A stretch of 64,000 nucleotides of DNA, taken from contig NC_133287.1 in assembly GCF_005239225.2 (NCBI RefSeq), positions 13,249,493-13,313,492 of the forward strand, given 5' to 3'. Both the position numbers and the translations under genes were made by a program. This document shows, one piece after another, positions 54,019 to 64,000 of the stretch. The notes under the pieces were generated by a model. The model was not told the origin of the DNA. It did not search any database and was given only the letters and a program-made list of their open reading frames with translations. This DNA comes from Populus alba. Taxonomy: Eukaryota > Streptophyta > Magnoliopsida > Malpighiales > Salicaceae. Position 1 is the stretch's first letter; each line of letters starts with the position of its first letter.

Positions 54019-55308
54019 TAGACCACGCGCCGACAGGGAACACCCCGCACAAACCAACAACATGTGTCCATACTTGGAGGAAGAGGACATGTATTGGAGC
54101 ATCCAATAACAAGGTGGAAAGGCTGGTTCCGTGCCACTAAGAGATGCAAAACACACGCTTCTCAAATGGTCGTGAATGCCTACACACTAACGGTGGTAAG
54201 CACATGCTAGCAATTTTTATTGATTAAAGCAAAAATAATAATTCAGGATAAAAATATCAAATTATCCTCAATGTTTTTGAATTAACCGGTAAACCTATTT
54301 GAAAATACCAAGAGTTTTGTAGGTCCAAGGTTCATGTTTTGCTTAATTGCAATGGAAAAGATATTTTTTATTGTATTTTTTTTAAAAAATGATTAACTCA
54401 AATACTACATTGGTCAATAACTTTAAATTTTTTAGAAAAGAGTAATTAAATCATTTATCTGTTTAAAAAATTATAAAAAAAACATGTACATTAAATGGCT
54501 AATGTGAGCCAGACAAAAAAATAAAAAATATCTCCCACTTAAATTTTTCTTTGATTTTTTAGAAAAAATAAAAACTAAAATCCATTATCATAATAAAATA
54601 GTAAAAATATGTGCACATTTTATGAATATATAATCTTGTATTTAGTTTGTTTTTTATATATTAATCAAGTAGTAGTAAATAATTGCGGATTAAGAGAGGT
54701 AAAATAAAAATGGACACGGTAATATTATTATATATACATTAAGTGTTTTTCAAGAAAATTTTATTTTTAATTTAAATTAATATATTAATTTAACTATATC
54801 ATCTTTTTTTTATTTTTGTTAATTTTTTGTTATTTTGTGTTATATATCATTATAAAAAAATATTATTTTAATATATTTTAAATAAATAATGATTATAACA
54901 TTTTGTGTAACAAAGCTCACTGTAGCTTTTGGATAAAAAAATATTAATATAAAAGGAGAAAGAAAATAATAATAAAACCAAGCACCCGAATCAAAAGAGA
55001 TTCGGGCAAGGCTATAGACATAGACTCGGGATATGTCGGCCCAGGGTATCGACCGCGTCTCCCAATAAATTTTTTTGTGGCTAGGACTCTGATTAGACCA
55101 CACATCCATTAAACACATCACACGCCCGCATACCTTTCGATTCCATTATTAATGACCCACCACATATTTTTCAATGTTCGTGGCAAGCATCTCCATCAAT
55201 AAAGCGACATCGTTCCTTACACAAAAAATACAATATAACCCCCCCCCTCCCCCTCCCTGATCTTCATTCAGACAAAACCAGGAGATTAAAAAAAAAAAAA
55301 AAAAAACG
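54019..55308 (+). other. AT-rich spacer and upstream region of the next gene
   Basis: No gene, RNA or repeat recognised. 54200-54900 is very AT-rich. A TAATATAAAAGG string at about 54946-54957 could be a TATA box. A C-rich run (55239-55258) and a poly(A) run (55289-55306) lie just before the ATG. Confidence 0.4.
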
Positions 55309-57980
55309 ATGCGTTTCTTTTCTCGAGGTGATGATGACCAGGTAGATAAGATTACGATGAGTACGATCCCACCCATACGGTGGTGGATACGACATTGCCT
55401 TAACGTACGGTCGCCATTCCCACGTCGCAGATGAGACCTGCTATCCAATCAGCTCAAACCGTCCGGTGAAATTGACTACGATCGGGCCCCCAATTACTCC
55501 TCTTTACTCTGAGCCATCTGCTTACGCTGATGAAGCTCTTGAAACTGAATACAGCAGCTAGCTCGTCCAAGCCCCCGACCTGGATCCACTTATGGTGGAA
55601 CCTCAACCGGCATAACGGTTTCCCAGCCTGGAATGAATAGGCCCCTGGATTGGAGTATGAGTCTGATGGCTTATGTGAAGCCGGCCAGTGAGGAGATATG
55701 GAAGGAGACCCGAATATCTGAATATGGTCTGGTGGTAATGGCAAGCCTCAAGTGAAGAATATGGATCTGGGTATGGAAGGAGACCCGAAAATGAATATGA
55801 GTCTGGTGGGCATGTGAGGCCAAGCGAGTACGGGTCCCTGGTTATGGCGCAGACAAGAATCGGAGTACGGTCTGGGAATGAGAGGCACAGAGTGAGGAAT
55901 TATGGGATCTGGGGTATGTGAAGGAGAACCCGAGGGCGAATATGAGTCTGGTAGGTATGAGAAGGCCGAGCGAGTCTTGGGACTGGCTATGGGCGCATGA
56001 AAAGAGATCGGAGTACGGGTCTGGGTAATGAGAAGCCACAGAGTGATGAATAATGGATCTGGGTATGGCAGGAAGACCGGACTCCTGAATATGGGTCTGG
56101 AGTATGATAAGCCAACTGATATGGGTCGGGTTATGGTAGGAAATCGTCCGAAAACTGAATATGGATCTGGGTATGAGAAGCCCAGCCGAATATGGAGGGG
56201 GGACTGTGGAATACGGATCCGGGTATGGGAGGAGGCCAGGATCCGAAATGAAGGAAGTGGGTCAAGAGTATGGTTCTCGGTAATGGGAGGAAGGAGAGTT
56301 ATGGGAAGAGGGAGAAGGGCATGGGGGAAGGAGCCAATATATGAAGCCAAGTTATGGAGATGATTTCACCTAAGAGGTCTAGTTATGCGAGACAGGAGGA
56401 AGGAGGAGAGTTATGAGAAGGCCTTCTATGGGAGTCGTCGTAGTGATGAGGAACAACGTAGGAATCGTCCCATAGTAAGTATCGTGAATGGTGGGTGAAG
56501 AGGGCTATGGCGCAAAGAGAATATGTAGGGTCTCTCAAATTGTCGGACTTTTTACTTTTTATGCTTATGGTTTTTAATGCAACGTATGATCATTTTCTGT
56601 TTCTTGGTAATGTAGGATTTTTGTGTTGCATTTCTTATTTGTGATGTCTTGAGTTGCTGCCTTGTGTTGGATTTTTGGCTTAGCTCTCTTTATGTCTTAG
56701 TGATCTAAAACAAGGATTGACGAAAATTAGGAGGAACAATGATGTGGAAGAGTATTGCACTTGACTTCGTTCCACAGGCAGGATATGATTATACTCATAA
56801 GTAGGACATTTTTGCATTAGTTTAGTGGATTGTTTCTGATAAAGTTTAGTTTTAAGTTGAGAATAAATTTAAACTTCAAACCGGCGGCTTGGCTTTAAAA
56901 ACATTTGATTACCAATTCAATTAGTATAACAAATTTAAGTGGTTTCTTAGTATAAGAATTTCATCAGGAAAAACTTGGTAAATGCTTAGTGTATGCACAT
57001 CCTACAAATACTCCAAGAGAGATTTGTGGTGTTGCTTTTCTGTTTTTGTTTGTTGCTGCTCAGACTTTATGTTCCAGCTTTAATTATATACGTTAGAAGT
57101 TCTTACTTGGTTAGCAATACATCAGGATAAGTTAAGAAGGTGCTTGGTCGTGCGCATCCTATGACTGCATCAAGAAGATTTATGGTATTTTTTTTTTTGT
57201 TTGTTTTGTCACTGCTTTTGCTCAGTCCCGTGGTGCCAAGCTCAAAATATTTTGCTCCGTCCTGTGGTGCCAAGCTCATAATATTCTAGCCACAATTTCC
57301 GTGGGTGAATACATGTTATTTTGAGTTCCCTTTTTATTTTTTCCAGTAATCCTATATAAGCAGAAAAAAATAGAATAAATTATTGCCCTGTGAGGCTGCT
57401 ACCTACTCCTCATATTTTGTGTTAATCTCTGTAATGTTTTTACTGGTGATGAGAATATGTAATGCATTGCAACATGATGTCTAGTCATTCTACAAACAAT
57501 TTCACTTATTGTTTGCTTCAAGTCCTGGACCTTCTAGTTTGGAATTGATTATCGAAATGCCCAACATATAGATATTTCCAGCATCACCTGTTTAAAATTA
57601 GGAGCACTGAACAGTCACAACTCCGGTAATCTTACATGATTAATACATTGTTTATTGCATTGAGGATCTTAACTTTTTAAGTTTCATTATGAAATTACTA
57701 TAATGCTTGTCTTCTTGGGGTCTTAGGGGAAAAACAAAATAATCAAATTTCCATTTCTAGTTTACCTGGAGAAGAATACAATGTTTGAGTGCCCATCTCT
57801 CTGTGAAATAGAAACTGCTATCAACAAAGTCGTGCATATAAATTTGCCTTTCTTTTCTGGTATCTGTCATTATCTTAATCATATAGTTGAAATTGGCAGG
57901 GAGATGACAATTCTGATGATGATGCGGAGAAGAAGAAGCACCACCACCACCACCACCGAAAGAACTATGATGATGAGTGA
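55309..57980 (+). CDS. At5g39570/PLDRP1-like protein gene, two exons (exon 1 frame broken as assembled)
   Basis: Plant proteins of this type are disordered, Tyr/Gly-rich and, in Arabidopsis, bind phosphatidic acid. Exon 1 (about 55309-56524) starts ATG CGT (MRFFSRGDDDQVD). Shifting frames give YGGGYDIALTYGR, DETCYPISS, EPSAYADEALETEYSS, then about ten units of 12-16 residues of type EYGSGYGRRPESEYGSGYEK. Donor GTAGGG at 56525; acceptor AG at 57898-57899. Exon 2 (57900-57980) is clean: GDDNSDDDAEKKKHHHHHHR, then KNYDDE and TGA. AATAAA signals follow at about 58025 and 58070. The dozens of indels in exon 1, but not in exon 2 or the intron, suggest consensus error, so the real gene may be intact. 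The family name is from memory. Confidence 0.72.
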
Positions 57981-58045
57981 TCAATGAACTGTTAATGGGA
58001 TTTATGGCACCATTAGCTGCTACTAAATAAAGGGTTTTGTCATAT

Positions 58046-58360
58046 CTCTGCAATCTGTTGTACTTCTGAATAAAATCCCGAACTTAAAAGGGTTGTGGTG
58101 TGTGTTCTTTAATCTAGCTTTATGATAATGAAAATTATGTGGTCTGATATGGTGATTTAATCCTTTCCTTTCTGGAATTTCTCCCAGTACAGATGGCTTC
58201 TATTGAGTCTCTGCATTCTGTTGTACTTCTGAATAAAATCCCGAACTTAAGGGATGATAATGAAAATTATGTGGTCTGATATGGTGTGGATTTAATATTT
58301 TTCTAGCGTTACATTTGGAACGGGGATGGCTGGATGGGATCCCATTTCCTTTCTGAATTT
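58046..58360 (+). repeat. Imperfect tandem duplication in the 3' flank
   Basis: TCTGTTGTACTTCTGAATAA and AATCCCGAACTTAA, then ATGATAATGAAAATTATGTG and TCTGATATGGTG, then CCTTTC-TG-AATTTCTCCCAGT occur twice (58058-58188 and 58222-58367). It duplicates the poly(A) signal region of the preceding gene. Confidence 0.75.
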
Positions 58361-59118
58361 CTCCCAGTTTGGCTTGACCATAAGGGACACTATCGGGATT
58401 ACATTACATGAGGCGGGGGGGCAACATTAGACTTAAGTTATATTGTACTTGAATATAACTGGAGAGATTGAAACAGTATAGCCCTTGAATTTGTTCTATT
58501 TTATAGCCTCACAAATAGCTTGTTTTCCTGGGGGAAGGTGATTTCATAGAAGCTGGGCCATTGCATTCTGGTTAGGCTTCGTCTGTGCTTGGTGATTAGG
58601 GTTAGTGGTTTTTATGAAACTACTTTTAAAATTTTTTTAAAATTTTTTTATGTTTTTTTTGTTATTAGAAAAGTTGGTTAATTTTTGAGAAAAAGTATGT
58701 TTCTGAAAAATAAAATGTGTTTCTGAAAAATTTAAGCAAAAAATACTTTCTGCAAGTTGTGAAAAATTTTAAAATGTTATATTATTTGCTGATTATATTA
58801 AATTTGATCCTTAAATTTTTATTATTATATATATTTTGTTTTAAATATTTATTTTTTAATTTCATCTCTTAAAATTTAATTTTTATATTAATTTTAGTTT
58901 TTATTTTTATAATTGTTATTGTTTTTTTCTTATTATTTTTTTATTGAAATTTTTTATCTATTAAATTTGATTTTTATTTCTTTAATTGTTATTTATTTTA
59001 TTTGAAATAATTTATGAAATGTTAATTATTATTATTATTTTAATTTTTTCATCTTTTATTTTTTAGATTTGGTCTTTTTTATTTTGATTATTATTAATTT
59101 TATTTGAGATAATTTATG

Positions 59119-59153
<35 letters not shown>

Positions 59154-60224
59154 TTATTTTTATTTTTATTTAACTTTTTAATTTGCAAGATTTGTTTCTT
59201 ATTATTTTAATAAACTTGAGAAAAAAAAATATTAATAAGTTATTTTTCAGTTTATTTTCTATAATATAATCAAATATTAAAAATTATTTTTTAACTTATT
59301 TTTTATTACATTATCAAATATCAAAAAATAATTTATTTTTTTAAAATTTATTTTTAAACTTATTGCCTTGCATAAAAAGTTAAACTGTAATTGGCTTCCA
59401 AAAGTACGGTTCAACTTTTAAAAATTTTCAATGGCCGAACTAATTTCCTAGTAAATTGAACTGCAAAATAAAAGGTCAGCATCCAATTCGTATTGATGAC
59501 GATTGGGATAGCTCCAAGTATAACCATGACACTTTTAAACTGATGTATGTACCTCATGAAACAAGGACCAACTATACTGGGGTTATTCCTTTTAACTAAT
59601 CTGTAATTCCAGACGCGGCACAATTAATATAAAAGTTGTGCTCTTAATTCAAAATTAACGAGGTAGAAAATTTTCTTTCCCAGATCTTTTCATTTGAATT
59701 GCTTCCAAGAACATGCACATAAAGAAGGGATGGGTCAGATGCCTATTATTAATATAAAAGTTTATTTTGCATTTTTAACATTAGTTTATATTAATATAAT
59801 CTATTAAAAAAAAAAAAAAACTTGCTAGGTAAATTTTGCAACAGTAGATGAACAGCCCCAGAGTTTTCCTTTCTTTAGACGTGACAGCTTTTCTACCACA
59901 TTGTATCAGTTTTTTTTTTTTTTACTTCTCCTTTTTCCACAAGTATTTAAACATTTTTTTTAGCTATTAAGGATACTTTCAATCTAGCTTATATATTAGT
60001 CAAGATTAAGTCCTTTTCTTTAAAGGATCTCAAGGATACACGATCCACATCAACTAGGTGTATTTAAAAAAACTTAATAAATTAATTCTCTTTAGATGCT
60101 ATTCTGAAGGTTTTGATCTCGAAAAAAAACGAAAGCGTACATCTTTTAACTACTGGACCAATCAATTAGAGTTAGCACCAAAACAACTTAAATTAGCAAA
60201 ACTATTGTTCAATACGTGGATCCA
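58361..60224. other. AT-rich intergenic sequence
   Basis: 58610-59360 is extremely AT-rich with an (AT)n run at about 59124-59150. No coding or RNA feature supported. Small open frames at 59411-59623 and 60058-60243 have no recognisable content. Confidence 0.5.
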
Positions 60225-60485
60225 TAAAAAAGCTTTAATTTGATAATAATTTCTATTTACACACCCATCAAAAATAATTTTAATGAAGGGTGTGTTGCAA
60301 ATACAACTAATATAAGGTTTTTTTTTAATACTTACAAAAAATACAACTAAATAAAATTGAATGAGTTAAATTTTTTGAGGAAAAAAAACCTTATCCATCA
60401 CACCCTTTATTAAAATTATTTTGGTTGGTATAAAATTATTTTAAGTAGGGTAAAAAAAAATAATTATCAAATTAGAGCTTTTTTA
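60225..60485. mobile_element. MITE-like inverted repeat (about 261 bp)
   Basis: Left end TAAAAAAGCTTTAATTTGAT matches the reverse complement of the right end (ATCAAATTAGAGCTTTTTTA) with one mismatch. The similarity extends about 75 bp inward (AAAATAATTTTAATGAAGGG against its counterpart). It would fold into one hairpin. Target duplication not certain (possibly TA). Confidence 0.55.
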
Positions 60486-61163
60486 ACGTATACACATATT
60501 AAACAACAGTTTTACTACTTATTGGCTGAAGGAGGATGACTTTCCCTTGATTAATTTTTGATGTCATAAATTAATGAAAGCTTACATGTTTGGAAAAACA
60601 CTATAGCTGCAAATTTAGAGACATTGTTCACTAGGATAATAGAATGATGGTTTTGCTCTTCTTGTCAAAAAACTTAAACCTAGTTATTAGGGTATTAAGA
60701 TCTTTTCACTTAGTGCTTTAGTTTATTACCAAATTGACTAGAGGCAAGAAATGTTGACATTTGGATCACATTTTAATATTTATATATTTTGATAATAACA
60801 ATTAAATAAAATTGGATTAATGATATGCTTGGTTGAGAATAAGTTTAAACATGTTTTATACAAAGAACACATTAACAAGCATGAAGAATTGAATCAAGAA
60901 TTCAATCAACAAGTCCAAAATGCAATGCAAGTGAAGACTTAGTTCTTAAGAATTCATTTTATTGCAAATTAAATAAATTTTTATATTTTATTTGATAGCA
61001 CAAATTAAAATGAATTCGCATACTTCATATTACATGCATTATAGGATTGACATGTATTTAGTTGATTCAAGTTTCATTAGGTTTAAAACTGTAAAATCTA
61101 GATTTTAAGTTGAACTGGTTGACTGTTTGTTCATTAGGGATGAACACTTGGGAATTTTAGGAA
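60486..61163. other. AT-rich intergenic sequence, nothing recognised
   Basis: No open frame, repeat or RNA gene supported before the LINE target duplication at 61164. Confidence 0.5.
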
Positions 61164-61178
61164 CCATGATGCGAATCT

Positions 61179-61615
61179 TTTTTTTTTGGTAAGCTGACTT
61201 ATGTATTAAAAGAAAATGATACAAAGAATATAATGGGCATACCCAAGATTTACAATGAGGACAGAAACGAAAACCAACAAATGGCTACAGGCTAACCACA
61301 TAACAAAACAAAAACTTGGACCAACTAGATATGCTAGGGGTACAAAAAACAACCAGCTAAACTCAAATTAAGAGTCCATGTTATTGACCCTCCAAAGTCT
61401 TTGGATCCTTATGTTTTCATCTGTTTGTTGAACATTCCTCATCAAAACAAGTTTATCGCGAATGATACATTCGATTTGATCAAAAACCAAATTCGAAGAT
61501 TTAGACACATCTGCAAAGATCCTTGCATTTCGTTCTTGCCAGATACAATACACTGTAGCTGCGAAACCCAGTTTACGAGAAAAGTTGACGAAACTTTTTC
61601 CATGCCAAGAGACTA
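61179..61615 (-). mobile_element. 5'-truncated LINE copy
   Basis: Poly(T) start (61179-61187), 3' UTR, then the last 79 or so codons of ORF2 (WHGKSFVNFSRKLGFAATVY, CIWQERNARIFAD). A perfect 15-bp target duplication CCATGATGCGAATCT at 61164-61178 and 61616-61630 includes the first bases of a family A LTR. Very close to 12830-13259. Confidence 0.93.
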
Positions 61616-61618
61616 CCA

Positions 61619-62099
61619 TGATGCGAATCTCTTGATCACGCAGTCATGCAACCCACAATCAAGATTGAGATCTAAGTTTGAAAAGCCGAAATAGATCTGA
61701 TAGGAGTGTGATGAAAACTTTTTACAAGGCACTAGCATTATTGGTATGAAAGAGAATGACTCCACAAAATTAGTTAATCTTCGATAAGTCAGATTCAATT
61801 CATTCAAGAACCAAAGAATATAAGAATCTCCAACACGTTAAAACTGAAAAAATTCATAAGTTCATTAATGGCTGTCAAAAATTAGGCTTACATGTGTTTA
61901 AATAGTTCTAAAAAAGTAATCTTAAAAGATCCACCCTTATAGGCTAAATTGACCCACATAAAGAAAAACTAACCAAAACCTTTACTAGTAAGCTTAAATC
62001 CTGATCCAAACAAACCTTGGATCCTAGCTGGAAACATGATATTAATTAAGCTCAAACAAACCTTGGGTTGTAGTTAACAAAATTAAAACAAAGCTTATA
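61619..62099 (-). repeat. Family A LTR (-), left part, hit by the LINE and by an A' LTR
   Basis: TGATGCGAATCTCTTGATCAC onward; its first 12 bases are also in the left LINE target duplication. Diverged from other copies. It stops at AAGCTTATA where another LTR begins; probable remnants resume after 63174. Confidence 0.8.
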
Positions 62100-63174
62100 T
62101 GATGCGAACCTTGTGATCACGTGGTCACGCAACCCACAATCAAGATTGAGATCTGATCCTGGAAAGCTGAAATAGGTCTAATAGGAGTGTGACAAAATGA
62201 AAACCTGCCCCAAGGCACCAACACTATTGGAATGAGTAGAATGACGCCATGAAGCTAGTTAATCTTCGATAAGTCAGATTCGGTTCTTTCAAGAATTGAA
62301 GAATGCAAGAATCACTCTCACACGTTAAAACTAAAAAATCTAGAAGTAATGATCATCAAAGCTGCTGAATTTTTGGCTTACATGATTTTATGTAGTTCTT
62401 GAAAAATTAACCCTAATAGACCCTTTATGTGAACTTATATGAAGTCCACTCAAAACTTACGCAAAACCCTAAGCTAAAAAGCCTATAACTTAATCCAAAT
62501 AAGCCTTGGATCCTAACTAAAAACAAAGTATTAATTAAGCCTGAACATGAAATAAAATAATAAAATAACTAACTTGTCATTAAATACTACCAGCCTTTCT
62601 TTCCTTGTGTAGCTAGGATGAATAAGGAATCCTTATAAAAAAAGGATTTTGAAACATTAATGAATCCTTGACACATTTGGAGATTATATTGCAGCTCATT
62701 AAAAATCCTTGTGGAACTAGGAAATTCCCAAAACAAGCTCCCACATCCTTGTAGGAAAAGGATCTTTGCCAAATAGAAGGTCTACAAGTCATATAGCATG
62801 TTCGGACCTATATTGCAAGTCCTTTCCAAACGTGGATTCTCCTAAAAAAGTATCCCAACATAGACAAACACCTCTGGAATCGTTTGGTAAAGTTAGAGCT
62901 TGATCCAACGTTTGGATTTGAAGTTATGCTCAATAGCGTAAAACTAAACGGTAGAAACTTTTATGCCAAAATCTGAATTTGACTTGCTAAAAAAGTCAAA
63001 TTTGGATTCTCCTAAAAAGTACCAACATAGAAAAACACCTTTGGAATCGTCAGGTAAAGTTAGAGCTTGATCCAACGTTTGGATTTGAAGTTATGCTCAA
63101 TAGCGTAAAACTAAACGGTAGAAACTTTTATGCCAAAATCTGAATTTGACTTGCTTGGTTCGTATCAAAAGGCT
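62100..63174 (-). repeat. Family A' LTR (-), about 1075 bp
   Basis: TGATGCGAACC at the left, GAACCGTATCA at the right. R/U5 as in family A, but U3 (62540-63174) matches the A' fragment at 32625-33118. It contains an internal near-repeat: TTGGATTCTCCTAAAAAG through GACTTGCT occurs at about 62840-62985 and 63001-63153 (roughly 150 bp). Confidence 0.8.
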
Positions 63175-64000
63175 GAACCGTATCATCACAAGTCCTGAGT
63201 TTTTTATCTGTTGTGAGAAGAGAAGAAGAAAAGAAAAATATTATAGGTCTAATACAAGATTTATTGACAGCCTACAATGTTGTCCAATAATCAGAGGAAC
63301 TAAAAGAGAAGTTATTGCTCCTTTAGTTTTCAAGTTAGCATAGGACTTTGATCTCAACCTTGTATTTATTCTTTTTTTAGAAGGGAAAAGATGTTACTTT
63401 TAATGCTCCTGTATACCACCTTTGTATCCTTCCAATATTAGAAAACACAATTAAGTTGGTGAATTATCTCCCTTGTGACAATGAGACTATGTTGACTATA
63501 TGTTTCTTAAGTCAACTTGTATTCTTTTGTTTTCTTTGTTGTATTTTCTCCTCACTTGACAAGAAAATAAAATAAAAAAATAATAAATCCTAATATTTAA
63601 AAGAAATAACCAATGTTCCCCTCGCATAATAGGAAATCTAATACTAGTTAGGACTCCACAAAACATATAGAAACATCACATAAGAAGGCTGGCCAAAACC
63701 AATACAAAAAATGGCAACCTTGTTATCAAAACTTCATGGCCAAAATAAGGGAGGATTGAGCCCATCTTCCATATGAGTTAAATGTACTAAGGCCTTCTCT
63801 TGATGCTCTAAGGATCCCAAGTTCAACCTTGACCGAATAATATTGAGATCTATCTTTGAAAGCTAAAATAGGTTTGACATGAGTGTTGACACAATGAAAA
63901 CCTGCTCTAAGACACCAACACTATTGGAAAAAAGTTGAATGATGCCACGAAGCCATTTAATCTTAAGTCAGATTCAATTCGTTCAAGAACTGAGGAATGA
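63175..64000 (-). repeat. Decayed family A LTR remnants
   Basis: 63720-63830 resembles the pol-overlapping LTR edge (CATGGCCAAAATAAGG, CCATATGAGTTAAATGTACT). 63845-64000 resembles the R/U5 part (GAGATCTATCTTTGAAAGC, ACACCAACACTATTGG, TTCGTTCAAGAACTGA). 63175-63715 has no clear feature and may be a diverged U3. Confidence 0.6.

Noticed and set aside
55748..56363. Long frames on the minus strand (200 codons) and in a shifted + frame
   Set aside because: Shadows of the Tyr/Gly repeat domain of the PLDRP1-like gene; the + strand carries the family motifs and intron signals.
57757..58053. 98-codon minus-strand frame
   Set aside because: Antisense of exon 2 of the PLDRP1-like gene; the Ser/Gly runs come from the opposite His/Asp codons.

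Overview
The window is nuclear DNA from a flowering plant, most likely a eudicot (species not determinable from sequence alone). Evidence: plant-type Ty3/gypsy elements primed by initiator tRNA-Met and tRNA-Asp, an L1-type plant LINE, a hAT transposase relic, spliced plant genes (an SMC3-like pseudogene and an At5g39570-like gene) and AT-rich spacers. It is a retrotransposon nest with one probably functional host gene. A 500-N scaffold gap lies at 18313-18812.

Layout. 1-1365: 3' end of a family A Ty3/gypsy element (+). 1368-6030: intron-containing SMC3 (cohesin) pseudogene (+) with one exon present three times and a solo family A LTR inside. 6582-14516: family B LTR (-) holding an almost complete LINE (7051-13259). 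14516-15490: broken LOG-like gene and a cysteine-rich ORF, here called ORF-X (both -). 15498-18312: a near-exact second copy of 12268-15497, cut by the gap. 18813-26812: family A element A1 (+) whose 3' LTR contains an inverted solo LTR. 26813-27960: gag/protease remnant of another gypsy family. 28091-44781: a large Tat/Athila-like element T1 (-) with tRNA-Asp primer site; gag is split by family A element A3 (34064-40861) and protease/RT by a family A' fragment. 44790-48005: hAT relic split by LTRs. 48006-50640: 3' end of a third T1-type copy. 50641-54018: more LTRs, poor-looking sequence. 55309-57980: At5g39570/PLDRP1-like gene (+). 58000-64000: AT-rich spacer, a MITE-like hairpin, a truncated LINE and nested family A LTRs.

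Most interesting content. T1-type elements carry extra sense-strand cargo in the env position, after integrase and before the polypurine tract. First comes ORF-X (182 codons), with a Lys/Arg-rich run and a Cys cluster like the small cysteine-rich nucleic-acid-binding proteins of plant carla/allexiviruses. Next, at 28289-28881, comes an intronless LOG-like gene (cytokinin riboside 5'-monophosphate phosphoribohydrolase). pol-to-ORF-X linkage is seen in two copies and ORF-X-to-LOG linkage in two. Every copy here is broken differently, so any intact version lies elsewhere.

Family A has LTRs with TGATGCG/CGCATCA ends. Its pol frame runs through the polypurine tract and some 220 bp into the 3' LTR. 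The LTRs exist in forms with and without a TATA-containing U3 block. Nesting order can be read from 5-bp target duplications. Several stretches (about 39956-40861, 47142-54018, 55309-56524) and the tandem copy beside the gap look like uncorrected assembly rather than biology.
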